Assembly (NCBI GenBank): GCA_944548615.1
Contig: OX155980.1
Span: 40,769,517 to 40,833,516, forward strand
Direction: 5' to 3'
DNA length: 64,000 nt
Origin: Micropterix aruncella
Lineage: Eukaryota > Arthropoda > Insecta > Lepidoptera > Micropterigidae
The notes beneath the pieces are model-generated. The model was not told the origin of the DNA and made no database searches. It was given only the letters and a program-made list of their open reading frames with translations. The position numbers were made by a program, and so were the translations under genes. Position 1 is the stretch's first letter; every line of letters begins with the position of its first letter. This document shows positions 43,401-53,851 of this stretch, one piece after another.

Positions 43401-45160
43401 AGGACAGTTAAGAAGTAAAGAGACGAAATGTTTAAATCAATAAATAATTTTGATTTTCAAAATCTACCTTCACAGCCTTAAATTCACATGTACGATAATT
43501 AGCATAACAGGTACTACAAAAAACAGCCAATGAGAGCTGATTTTCTTTCGGCTATTGATTATTTGTCTTAAACACAAGAGATGATAGTAAGAAAATTATG
43601 ATATTTGTTTATAGTGGTAAACCGACAACTCGGTAGTCTCTGTTGGATAATTTTGTAATAAAATTAATTGTAATGTTTATTTTCTAGCTATTGCGCTTGT
43701 GCATTTTTTAAACGCTTTTTAAAAGCGTAGCCAAACAATACATTAAGTTTACCAATACCTAAACATGTCAATACAAATTTATCATCGCCAAATAATCAAG
43801 GTAAATTGTAAGTAGATAGGTTAAATCGATTCAAAAGCTGTCGTAAGGCAATAAGTTACTTCAATAGTAAAATTATTAGAAGCGTGCCTTTATCTCAAAG
43901 TCTTCGTTGTTTTGCGCAATTTTTCGTTTATTTAAAATGCGTTTATATCATAATAAGCTGCCTTGTACGCAGCACCATCTCTCGAGTGGGCGTAATTTGG
44001 TATCGTTAAAATAACAATTTCTTTGGCGACTTCTAGCGTCTCTTAACTGATTCTCTCATCGTTATCATCAGAGTGAGCCTTGGCTTGTCGTTAGGAATCT
44101 ACCTCTATTTTAGTCCATTTTATCGAAAGTCACTTGATATATTGCAAGGTATTGCAAAACCCAGTTTCTCGAAAGTCATTTATTCATCAGTATTTTTTAT
44201 CTGACACATAAAAATTTGAAGTTACAGGTATTTCTCGAAAATAAAGTAACAAGTCTTTTACCATCGGTAAATTCACCAGTGTCATTTTGACAGATTCACT
44301 TTTGTGACTTCTAAATTTTCACAAGTTACAAGTCGACAATAGTGAAAATAATCTGAAATTTTCGCCCAGCTCCAGAGGTGGCTGAATTTTAATAATTTCG
44401 CATTATATTGTATAAATGACCCAGAATTACTATGTGGCACTCATGCTCGTATAATCAATCACTAAAATTGAAACAGTTCACCAAAGTCGTCGAACGATTT
44501 TGTCAGCTTGTAGGAGTTCAGTATGAGAGATTTTGAGTTGAGTATGAACAACTTCTTCGAGACATATGGCACCTGTTAAATTTTTCGAACAGTAATTTGT
44601 TTCACTCTGCACCTCGAATTGACTACGATTTACTAGGTCAAAGATTCACTGCTCTTTCCTGGCGTCCGAAATCATACAATGTAATCTCTACAGTATTGAA
44701 ATAGTTCTACAGTCCTGAAAATCTACCTGTCCGTTATGCATATTTGTCGGACTAAGTCATCCTGCGATGTGCAATTACCAGTGAAATATTTATCTATAGT
44801 GTAACCGGTACCACAAAAATACCAATAAACATGTTCTCTTTTAATAGTTCTAATATTTGATAACCTACAGACTCCGTTTTTTGGGAAAGGAAAAAGGCAC
44901 ATGGCCTCTGCGACCGCGTTGTATATTTCATGTGTATTCATTTAACTGACTTTTGATTGATAACGGCCATAAAATCGCTAGCAACTTGCTAGAGAGCGAG
45001 AGTTATATAAGCGTGAACTCGGTTGAAATTTATGAATTTAATTGCATTCGCTTATGTCTAACCTATAAGTGATAATACTTATAAGTGTTCAAACTTATAA
45101 GTGATTTCAATGTTATTTCGACCCTAATTTAAAATAGAGAATTATTTATTTATTTAGGAA
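40466..45160. other. Long AT-rich stretch, no gene recognised
   Basis: Nearly 4.7 kb without a supported gene. Small features only: TTGTCAAC-GTT-GTTGACAA dyad near 42676-42694, and ATAACATATTATAT repeats near 43275-43310. It could be intron if the 40.2 kb exon is real. Confidence 0.45.
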
Positions 45161-45370
45161 CTAGCTGATACGAAAGACGTTGTCCTGTCTGAATTTCAAT
45201 AAATTTGTTTATTATCGTTTCGTCAATTTTTGGAAAGATATTGGAATATGTAAACAAAGTAAAAAATCGGTTGTATCACCCCACGACTCTCCCGATAAAG
45301 TAACGATAAAGAACACGAAAGAGAACAAGTAAATATATTAAAACTAATAAAAATACGACTGCCTTTACAG
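45161..45370 (-). mobile_element. Helitron 3' end, second family
   Basis: A|CTAGCTGATACGAAAGACG at 45160 read on the minus strand is CGTCTTTCGTATCAG-CTAG|T, a Helitron 3' terminus of another insect family. Body sequence follows (CTGAATTTCAATAAATTTG, ATCGGTTGTATCACCCC). The 5' end is not found; length given is nominal. A piece of the same body in the other orientation, GGGTGACACAACCGAT, lies at 50340-50358. Confidence 0.6.
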
Positions 45371-45559
45371 AAAGTGAACTATTGTATTTATAATTTTTTT
45401 TTATTACGTTTTTTTGGAAATATTTGTAGTTTATGTATTTATCCATATATATATGAATATATCCGTAATGTACTCAATGTAACTTTTCATTTGACACTAA
45501 ACACGATATATTTATGTTAATTAATTGACATTTAGGGCCGTTTTCTTTATGGTACTTTG

Positions 45560-45682
45560 ACTCGCAAGTAAAGGTTTCGTGGAACCAATAGTTAGTTTTT
45601 GACATTTTTCTGTTTCAATATGCAACCTATAGGAATCGTTTGACCTGTTGGGAAAAGTATTGGTTAACTTTTACTTGCGAGT
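45560..45682. repeat. Inverted repeat, 17 bp arms
   Basis: ACTCGCAAGTAAAGGTT (45560-45576) and AACTTTTACTTGCGAGT (45666-45682), one mismatch. A third related piece, GGCCCGTTTTCTATATG followed by TGAGTTAAAG, lies at 45808-45842, suggesting terminal pieces of a DNA element. Not resolved further. Confidence 0.5.
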
Positions 45683-45924
45683 TACGATTCCCATACAAAA
45701 TGCGTTTCAATAAAAATAAACATGACACCTTCGCGAACTTCCGTCGAATTCTTGCTTCCTGATTGGTCGCTCAAATCAGCTGAGAGTCCGATCTTACTGG
45801 TCGATTTTGGCCCGTTTTCTATATGTGACTTGTGAGTTAAAGTAAAAGTATGAGTTAAACCGTCGGTTTGCTAACTATACGGTACATTTTGCGTTTCGAT
45901 ATATAACCGATATCGTTGGATCGG

Positions 45925-46009
45925 CCAGTCTGGTACTAGTATCCTGGCGCCAGTTTGGTACCAGCATCCTGGATCCAAACAGGTGCCAGCATCCTAGTGA
46001 TAACGTGGC
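45925..46009. repeat. Minisatellite, GCATCCTGG-type units
   Basis: Units of about 24-27 bp of the form CCAGTCTGGTACCAGCATCC. The same array resumes at 46480-46990, on the other side of the CAGGTGG array. Confidence 0.7.
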
Positions 46010-46470
46010 GCGGTGGTTAAGGTGGTGGCAGGTAGTGCCTGGGGGTTAGGCGTGGTGTGGTGGTTCGGCGATGCCACGTGTTGCCAGGTGGTGTCAGTAG
46101 TGCTAGGTGGTTGCCTCGTGTTGCCAGGCTTTGCCAGGCATTACCAAGTGGTGCCAGGTGATTGCCAGATGGTATCAAGTGGTGGCCAGGTGGTGTCAGG
46201 TGGTTCTATGTGGTTGTCTTGTGGTGACAGGTGGTTGCCAGATGGTGCCAGGTGGTTGTCAGGAAATCCTAGGTGCTTTCCAGGTGATTTCCAGGTGGTG
46301 CCAAGTTGAGGCCATTTGGCCAGATTGTGCCAGGTGGTGCCAGATCGTTGCCAGGTGGTGCCAGGTAGTGCGATGTGGTTGCCAGGTAATCCTAATAGGT
46401 TTCCAGGCGGTGCTAGGTGGTTCCAGGTTGTGACAGGTGGTTGCCAGGTAATCGTAAGTGTTTTCCATTC
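46010..46470. repeat. Minisatellite, GTGGTGCCAGGTGGTTGCCAG type
   Basis: About 460 bp of irregular 10-21 bp units (CAGGTGGTGC, CAGGTGGTTGC). The strand is G-rich and C-poor, so both strands give long false open frames. Confidence 0.85.
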
Positions 46471-46479
46471 TTGATCCAT

Positions 46480-46984
46480 CTATGATCCAATCTGGTACCA
46501 GCATCCTGGAGCTAATCTGTTACCGGAATCCTGGAGCCAGTCTGGTACCAGCATCCTAGAGCATAGATCTGTCGAGACATGTAGACCTGACTTCAGGATG
46601 CTCTGTGGCTCTAGGATGCTGGTACCAGACTGGCTCTTGGTGCTGGCATCCTGTTTTTAGCCTGGTACCAGCATCCTTGAGCCGGCCTGTTAGCAGCGTC
46701 CTGGAGCCAAACAAGTGCCAACATTTTGGTGAAACACCAGTACGAGAATCCTGATGCTAACCAGGTGTCAACATTGAGGTGCCAGGTTGTCGCCAGCATC
46801 CCGGTGTCAGTGTGGTACCGCCATCCTGTTACCTGCCTTTTACCAACATCCTGATGGCTAACTTATACCTGGTGTCAGCCCGATGCCAGCATCTTGGTGT
46901 CAGTATGGTACCGGAATCCTGGAGGTAGCCTGATGCCAGCATACAGATGACAGCCTGGTGCCAGCATCCTAATGACATCTTGCG
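46480..46984. repeat. Minisatellite, GCATCCTGG-type units with inverted segment
   Basis: About 20 irregular units of the type GGTACCAGCATCCTGGAGCC. At 46605-46650 the unit appears inverted (GCTCTAGGATGCTGGTACC), facing GGTACCAGCATCCTAGAGC at 46544-46562. The array runs directly into family-R copy R3. Confidence 0.75.
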
Positions 46985-47670
46985 GTGTCGACTACAACGG
47001 GCGAGCCCGTCACCACAGGACGTTTTAACGATTAGTCGTTCTGTCGCCCTGCAGTGAACGTAGAAGACTTTGGACAGTACAATCCTACGTCCAGCTACGT
47101 CACAACCCGTGAGAGTCCAACGCCTTACCGCGAGTGAGCCAGGAATAAACCCGGCGGGCTCGAGATACTCGCGCCCTCACTTCCAATTGTGACCAGATTT
47201 CTCCGGTCTCTCGATTGGTTCCGAGTTCGAGGTCGCTTGCGCGGTCCTCTCCCTTACGAAGCGGTGAAACGGTGTGCACCGAATCTATCGCGAACCAAGG
47301 CGTCCTTTGCCCGACTCTGAACCGGGATCGGATGGCCAATGGTCATTTCAAGAGCAGTCGCCGTAAGGTAGACAACCACCCCCGCTCTATAGGAAACAAT
47401 ACAGTTCCCAGACTCCCCCGACTGTTAGTCGGAGAGCACAGTCGATTGGCTTGCGCCGCACGGTGTGCAGACCGTCCAGGGGCGCCAGAGGTTTGATTCC
47501 CAGGGTTTGATTCCCAGGTTTGATTCCCAGGATTGGTTGACCCAGTGTCCTACCCAGGATTCGCACCCCATGCGGGGAGGCCGTCGGATGGGTGTTGACC
47601 CGTGAGTGTGACCGACCCTGAATACATGGGTCATCGTGGCCAACTCATCATGGGCCCGTTAGCCCCCCAA
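46985..47670 (-). repeat. Dispersed repeat family R, copy R3
   Basis: Full-length or nearly so, closely matching R4 (52015-52731) over its whole length in reverse. On its minus strand it starts GGCTAACGGGCCCATGATGA and ends in hairpin ACGGGC-TC-GCCCGT then TGTAGTCGACA. At 47488-47525 the block GTTTGATTCCCAG is tandemly triplicated, unlike other copies. The open frames 47100-47339 and 47215-47496 are not conserved. Confidence 0.75.
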
Positions 47671-47705
47671 ATGACAGCCGGCGCCTGTCATTTGGGGGGC
47701 TAACG
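47657..47705. repeat. GC-rich hairpin, 21 bp perfect arms
   Basis: CGTTAGCCCCCCAAATGACAG and its exact inverse around a 7 nt loop CCGGCGC. The left arm is the outer end of repeat copy R3, so the right arm is an inverted duplicate of that end. Confidence 0.85.
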
Positions 47706-47776
47706 GCAGGCCTTTGGGGGGCCAAATCCTAATGACAGCCGGGAATCCCTTTAGTGACTCCCAATGGCCCGCCAAC

Positions 47777-47814
47777 CCCCCCCCCCCCCCCTCCTTCCAC
47801 CCCCCACCCCCCGC
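47777..47814. repeat. Poly-C tract
   Basis: Fifteen or more C in a row, followed by CTCCTTCCACCCCCCACCCC. The minus strand could form a G-quadruplex. Confidence 0.85.
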
Positions 47815-48958
47815 ATGTAACTGGCCGAATTTGACCAGTTACATTTTTACCTCATTTTGTATGAAAGAAACTTACTGTTGGTTTGATCCACGGATATCGG
47901 TTACATATTGAAATGCAAAATGTATGGTGAAATGCAGACTTTAAAGAAAGTAAAGAAAGATAGTCTTGTGAAAATATTAAAAAGACAATATGAAATATCT
48001 GGCAAAAAATAAAAAACTTTATTTATTAATACCTTGTAGTCAAAATAAACAGAATACATTGTGGAAACAATATATACAAAACAAAGTTTAAGAATTTTCG
48101 GTAATAATTTTTAATGTTAAAATGTAATCAACATTTATAATTTGTGCACCTAAGTTTTATTAAGTTATATTTTCTAACATTTGATGTAAGGTTAGTTTGT
48201 CATGATTCGTTAACCATTATTTGATGTTGTCTTTGATTGATTGTCTTTTGATTGCCTGCGTTTGCTTACTTATTTTCGATGTTTCTTTACACATTCCTGA
48301 ACAGAAATCAAATTAGGGTTTGAGTCGGGCTTTCTTCAAGACGCGAGATTTTCTGTCTCTTCACGACTCCCTAAGTTACTTTCAACATAAACCACTTCAA
48401 CAGCTTGAGATATCGAAACTCTCCCTATACTTTCTCGAGATTACTCGGACATTTCATAAGAAGAAATGATTATAACCCACCGCGAATACGGTGACTACCA
48501 CCAATTTACCAGTTACGTCCTTATAATTATTGGGTAATTTTTCCAGGCAATTACATTTTCATTCTTTGAGTCGTGTTTTTTATAAACGCGCACCACTCTG
48601 CAAATTGTCATTTTGCGCAACTGAAGAGCATGTCAACCACGTGCTGCTGACACTTACATAACATTTTAAATTTCGTACTAGATTCGGTTAAGACAGAACA
48701 GCTTTAGCGACGACGGTAATGTTGCTCTGAAACATGTGTTGTGGGAAGTGCTAAATACGTAACGTAGCCTTTAAGGTCACAGGTGGATTTTGTTCTTATT
48801 AGTTCACTTGACAGCTCTCATGGACCACATATGTTAAAAACATCTGGTTGATACACGGTATTATATACTTTCCAAATTTCGTCTTGATGAAGCGATTTTC
48901 AATGCGTCGCAGTTTTAGGTATTATCTATAATAAGCGTGATAATTTGTTTGACTTTGA
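47815..48958. other. Intergenic, no gene recognised
   Basis: AT-rich. The 48835-48950 part matches the dispersed repeat at 18375-18545. No gene supported. Confidence 0.45.
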
Positions 48959-49348
48959 TTTTCAAACTCTTTTGTTTCATCAAATATCCCAAAAGACAAC
49001 GAGTACAAATTAAATAAATACCATGATTTCGAAAATGCCGTCACCCGAAACGGATTCACTGTTCACATTCATGCGGTAGAAGTTGGCGCTCGTAACCTGC
49101 CAGCCAAATCTCTGTTTCACCTTGTTAAAGATCTTGGTCTTTCCAAGAAAATAATCAACTCTTTTCTAGAAAAAATATCTAAAACCGCGAGTTCCGCAAC
49201 TCAAATTCTATGGCTTCGTAGGGGGAGTGAATGGGTGGTAAGGTGGACGCTCACATGTGGCAAGACAGCTGTCCTAAACTTACCACAGCCGGTCGTTAGT
49301 CCGGAATCCATTGCTCACCCCCCAGAAGTGAAAAAAAATGTTTTATGA
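48959..49348 (+). pseudogene. ATG-less ORF, probable retroelement C-terminus
   Basis: A 129-codon frame without an ATG near its start, containing YHDFENAVTRNGFTVHIHAV, EVGARNLPAKSLFHLVKDLG and LSKKIINSFLEKISKTASSA, then TQILWLRRGSEWVVRW. The pattern 'hhVHAVEVGARG..A.S....LR.LGLS....' followed by a short helical stretch and 'WLxR...EW' reminds me of a segment found downstream of RT in some eukaryotic retroelements; I cannot name the clade with confidence. No RT core lies upstream, so this is a 5'-truncated copy. The trailing part (CCCGACTTTGGTCGCTGAAT, 49353-49372) recurs as CCCGACCCTGGTCGGTGAAT at 56248-56267, consistent with a shared 3' UTR. Confidence 0.5.
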
Positions 49349-50220
49349 CGAACCCGACTTTGGTCGCTGAATTCCATGGCAGCTCCGTTTGTATTTTATT
49401 TATCTTAATGCTGACCATGTCCTATATTTTAAATATAATTCGAGATAAAACTGATAAACCTTACTAGTTAAGTTGGATCTTTTCGTGCCTAATAATTATC
49501 TTTTTGTCCGATCTCACCATATTTTCGCAGAGCCATTCCTGCGCATTAGCCTTACGAGGTAGGACTTGTTGGCGCGTACTTTGCTGCGCTTAAACGGTAT
49601 TTACTCGATGGCGCCAGATGTCAATATTTTTACCGCCAACCCTAATCTGTTTAAATTACAGGCAATTAATTATTTATTCTTATATGATAGCTATTATTTT
49701 ACGCGACAGTATATTTGTATAAATAGTTACAAGTTGATATCCATATTAATTTTACTTTAGAATGCGTTCGTTTTTTTGTGGTGTTGTCGTAAAGCAGGGT
49801 GTTGTCGGTTAGGAAATTAAAAAAATATAAATTTTCGAGGCTCTGGTGAAAGTAGCGTATCAAACAGCCAACATATTAAAAAATCGTTTTAAATTCTCGC
49901 ATTTTTTCTATTAGTTTTCTAGGTATTTGGTGTGAACGGAAGGGAAGGTCCGGATGACCTAAACTTCGCCCTAAACCAAAATAAATTTCTAACGGTTTGT
50001 AAACGCTTACGTAATTAGAGAGAGCTGCTAAATCAGCACATTAAATTTAGTACGGAATTCCATCGTATGAATGAAGTTAATCTGAATTGGAGTCTTGAAG
50101 ATATATAATAAATTTCCTATATACAGGCATCGATATATTTAGCCTAAATTGGGATATATTTAGGGAATTCTATATACCTAGATGTATACAGGTCGATTAT
50201 TATACGATCGGTTTTAGTTG
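49349..50220. other. Intergenic, no gene recognised
   Basis: AT-rich; only the shared 3'-UTR-like piece at 49353-49385 noted. Confidence 0.45.
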
Positions 50221-50320
50221 GCGGGGGGAGGGGGAGTTATTGGGGGGATTGGGAGGGGGATTTAGGGAGGGGGGGGGGGGTGTAAGCGCTTTGGCGTGCG
50301 GGCGGGGGAGGAGGTTGTCT
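50221..50320 (+). repeat. G-rich tract, potential G-quadruplex
   Basis: Many G runs of 3-13 (GGCGGGGGGAGGGGGAG, AGGGAGGGGGGGGGGGGTG) in 100 bp of otherwise AT-rich DNA. Simple-sequence origin is likely; quadruplex formation is predicted from G-run spacing only. Confidence 0.75.
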
Positions 50321-51381
50321 GCTTGCCGGGAAAGTATTGGGGTGACACAACCGATTTTTTTTCTATACTAGATGGCGACTCAAACATTTTGCCCAAATTA
50401 TAGCGGCATCATTGATACCTACGTTTCTACAATACAACATGTTTAGATCTACAGCACTAGATAGTGCAATGGTGTTACTGTTTAAAAATGACTTGTAATC
50501 GTGTTACGTCTAATGGAAAATTTGACAATACCTGGATTTCTTACGTAAGCATGGCGTAATATATAGATTTACGCACTATACAGATAAAATTTCCTAAAGC
50601 TTGAGTATTCCTATCTATTATAGTTCTAATTAATTAAATCACAATCGGTCGTACCTATAATTCCAAAGCTACAGATGAAAAACTGATTTTTCATAGTAAA
50701 TGTTATTTAACACGCTTTTTAGTGCGTGGTGTCCATAATAAGTAATATGACCAACTTCATAAATAAAAATTAATTTTCATGAACCCTTTAGATTCATGAA
50801 ATCAGTGTTCCTAAAATGCTTTTATCCCACATTTGGTTTGATTCGTATGCCTTATGACTGAGAGTAACCTACAATTGCCTTCCGTTCTAAAACGGGACAT
50901 GAATCGATGTATTGACATGTTCAAACTATGTATTCAATTAAATAAGTAAACGATTTTAATAAATAGTGACCTGCTAGATCAATGACTCACTTTGTCATTG
51001 GCAATCCTATATTGCAGTATTGGTAAAAGTGCGGGAAAGTGGACGTATACAAATAAATATTGCAATATTTATTATAAAATATTAGATGAGTCGCAAAATA
51101 TCCGGTGAGTTTCAACTATTCCATCAAAATTATTGATGACATTCGAATATATAATAATAACTAACGACAAAATGTATCATAGGAAAAATGGCAGTTTTTG
51201 AGAAAATATTGTTTTCGTGGTTTGTTGTTTATTTTAATAAAGTAATTTATAAGGGTCATATAAACATGTTATACAGAAAACATATATTTTATTTTATTAA
51301 AAACATACAGCATAACAATCATAAAATAAAAACATAATATATAAGCATAGCAAAGCCAATGATGTTTTAAATTATTTACAA
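50321..51381. other. Intergenic with repeat fragments
   Basis: Holds a fragment of the Helitron family seen at 45161 (GGGTGACACAACCGAT, 50340) and one copy of a dispersed repeat (50460-50600). Confidence 0.45.
50460..50600 (+). repeat. Dispersed repeat, second copy at 61.8 kb
   Basis: AGTGCAAT.G.GTTACTGTT, TGTAAT.G..TTACGTCTAA, GGATTTCTTA.GTAA and CATGGCGTAATATATAGA recur in order at 61792-61915. Unknown family, moderately diverged. Confidence 0.6.
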
Positions 51382-51590
51382 TCCTTATAAACGCGAAAGT
51401 TTGTATGTATGTATGGATGTTTGTTACTCTTTCACGCAAAAACTACTGAATGGATTTTGATGAAACTTTACAATAATATAGCTTACACATCAGAATAACA
51501 AATAGGCTATAATATATAAGATATATGGTTTTCTATCATATTATCACAATTTTCCATCACCACGCGGGTGAAACCGCTGGGCGCAGCTAG
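51382..51590 (+). mobile_element. Complete 209 bp mini-Helitron
   Basis: Starts TCCTTATAAACGCGAAAG and ends CGCAG-CTAG, inserted between A (51381) and T (51591). A hairpin built on GCGG(G)T-GAA-ACCGC lies 10 nt before CTAG. The interior contains CTCTTTCACGCAAAAACTAC followed by TGAATGGATTTTGATGAAAC, a sequence widespread in lepidopteran genomes as a short non-autonomous Helitron. No coding capacity. Confidence 0.85.
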
Positions 51591-51715
51591 TATATTAATA
51601 AAGAATACAAAATATGCCAAATATGCAATGAAAACAAAAAAGGATTACAAATTAAAAGTAAGATCGGTATGTGTGACTGTTGTTTTATGGGCGTTAGTGT
51701 TTGTTTATGTGATGG

Positions 51716-51865
51716 AAAGCGCGCCTGTGTGTGTGTGTGTGTGTGTGTGTGTAAGGGTGTGTTTTTGTGTGTGTACTTGTGTGTGTACGTGTGTGTGTGT
51801 GTATGTGTATCTGTATCTGTAGAAATGTGAGTGTGTGTATCTGTAGGTGTGTGATTGTGTGTGAA
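51716..51865 (+). repeat. (TG)n microsatellite, interrupted
   Basis: TGTGTG runs with TAAGGG, TACT and TATCTG interruptions over about 150 bp. The plus-strand Cys-Val frame across it is an artefact. Confidence 0.9.
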
Positions 51866-52014
51866 TTCGGGATGCTAACTCAATACAACCTGATCTCCAG
51901 CTTTCACGTACCTCAGTAACAAAGGACCGACGTTGTTAAATATGACAATATCGTTAAAGCCTATATTGCATGCATGTATAGCAAATGGCAATAACGAATT
52001 GGGACCATACCTCG

Positions 52015-52731
52015 TTGTACCTTGTTGGGGCTAACGGGCCCATGATGAGTTGGCCACGATGACCCATGTGTCCAGGGTCGGTCACACTCACGGGTCAACA
52101 CCCATCCGACGGCCTCCTCGCATGGGGTGCGAGTCCTGGGTAGGACACTGGGTCAACCAGTCTCCCCTGGGAATCAAACCTCTGGCGCCCCTGGACGGTC
52201 TGCGCACCGTGCGGGGTTTGCTCCAATCGGTTGTGCTCTCCGACTAACAGTCGGGGGAGTCTGGGAACTGTACTGTTTCCTATAGAGCGGGGGTGGTTGC
52301 GTACCTTATGGCGACTGCTCTGGAATTGACCATTGGCCATCCGATCCCGGGTAAGAGGCGGGCAAAGGACGCCTTGGTCCGCGAAGATTGTACGGTCTGC
52401 GCACCGTGCGGGGTTTGCTCCAATCGGTTGTGCTCTCCGTTTCACCGCTTCATAAGGGAGAGGACCGCGCAAGCGACCTCGAACTCGGTACCAATCGAGA
52501 GACCGGAGAAATCTGGTCACAATTGGAAGTGAGGGCGCGAGTATCTTGAGCCCGCCGGGTTTACTCCTGGCTAACTCGCGGTAAGGCGTTGGACTCTCAC
52601 GGGTTGTTGACGTAGCTGGACGTAGAATGTACTGTCCAAAGTCTCTACGTTCACTGCAGGGCGATAGAACGACTAATCGTTAAAACGTCCTGTGGTGACG
52701 GGCTCGCCCGTTGTAGTTGACACCGCAAGAT
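52015..52731 (+). repeat. Dispersed repeat family R, copy R4
   Basis: Best-preserved copy. Starts with GGGGCTAACGGGCCC and ends with hairpin ACGGGC-TC-GCCCGT (52698-52711) followed by TGTAGTTGACA. Near both ends AACGGGC occurs in inverse sense (52033 and 52706). A block of about 40 bp (GCGCACCGTGCGGGGTTTGC, then TCCAATCGGTTGTGCTCTCC) occurs twice, at 52202 and 52399; other copies have only the first, so the second is a local copy event. A piece resembling a tRNA A-box/anticodon arm (TGGCTAACTCGCGGTAAGGC, then GTTGGACTCTC) lies at 52568-52598. No conserved ORF. Confidence 0.75.
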
Positions 52732-53413
52732 GTACCTTGTTGGGAGCTAATGGGCCCTTGCTGAGCTGGCCACGAAGACCCATTTATTCACAGTTGGTCC
52801 CACTCACGGGTCAACACCCACCCGGCGGCCTCCACGCATGAAGTGCGAGCCCGGGTAGGAGTCTGGCCTTGGGGCTAGTTTCCCCTAGGAGTCAATCTTC
52901 TGGCGCTCCTGGACGGTCAGCGCACCGTGCGGCGTAAGCCAATCGATTGTGCACTTTGACTAACAGTCGGGGGAGTATGGAAGCAGTATTGTTTCCTATA
53001 GAGCGGGGGTGGTTGCTTACTGCGATTGCTCTTAAAACGACCATCGTCTACCCGATCCCGGGTCAACAGCCGGGCAAAAGATGCCGTGGTCCGCGAAAGA
53101 TTCGGTTTACACCGTTTCACCGCTTCGTAAGGGAGACGACCGCGCAAGCGACCTCGAACTCGTAACCAGTCGAGAGACCGGAGTAATCTGGTCGCAACTG
53201 GAAGTAAGGGCATGAGTGTAAGCCCGCCGGGTATCATACCTGGTTATCTCGCGGATAAGGCGTTGGCCTCTTACGGGCATGTGTCGGAGCTTGACGGTGG
53301 ACTGTTTTGTCCTAAGTCTTCTGCGTTCACTTCACGGGAGATAGAACGACTAATCGTTAAAACTTCCTGAGGTGACGGGTTCGCCCGTTGTAGTTGACAG
53401 CTCTAGTTGTACC
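52732..53413 (+). repeat. Dispersed repeat family R, copy R5, tandem to R4
   Basis: Direct tandem neighbour of R4 in the same orientation, about 75-80% similar by eye, so not a recent duplicate. It has a TTCG-loop version of the end hairpin (ACGGG-TTCG-CCCGT). TGTACCTTG stands before R4, at the R4/R5 junction, and twice after R5 (53409 and 53435), like a junction or target repeat. Confidence 0.75.
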
Positions 53414-53851
53414 TTGGTATCTGAATTATTGTACCTTGGTATGCGAAAAGTTTGTGCAACAGGATTCTAGGATTTTTTGAAGGGTTTTTATTAATTACCC
53501 TTAGAAGGTTCCCATTCTATAGTAGGTATCATAAAATAAGAAAGCCTTTTTAATTAGGGCGGTAACAAAGATTTTTTCTTTCTAAAGAAATATCAACATT
53601 GATTTTGTTAAATCCTACTAAATGGCAAATATAATTTTGCTATTTTTATAGCCGACTTAATCGCGCTTGAAAAGTGGTATAATCAATAATTACGCAATAT
53701 GAAGGGTTAATTGGTCCATTAAATATGAAAAAGGGTGTTCGTTCAAAATGTTGAATATTTCAAATCTAATTCGGTCTGGCATATCACGCCATGATAGCGC
53801 CAAATCAGGCCTGTCTAGAACAGGCGTATATACAAGGTGGACGTATTTACA
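53414..53851. other. Upstream region of the secreted-protein gene
   Basis: 438 bp of AT-rich DNA between family-R copy R5 and the ATG at 53852. A TATATA stands at 53826-53831 but is too close to the ATG (about 20 bp) for a TATA box of a normal mRNA. No clear promoter element or splice acceptor was identified. Confidence 0.4.

Noticed and set aside
46013..46504. Overlapping 98-112-codon frames rich in Trp, Gln and Val or Thr and His
   Set aside because: Translation of the CAGGTGG minisatellite; strand-skewed simple repeat without stops.
47100..47643. Frames over repeat copy R3, and similar ones in R1, R4, R5 and R6
   Set aside because: Aligned by eye, the copies do not keep a common frame, so they are not a conserved gene.
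53837..53851. GTG as the start of the secreted protein
   Set aside because: Eukaryotic start should be ATG; ATG 53852 places the signal peptide at the N-terminus.
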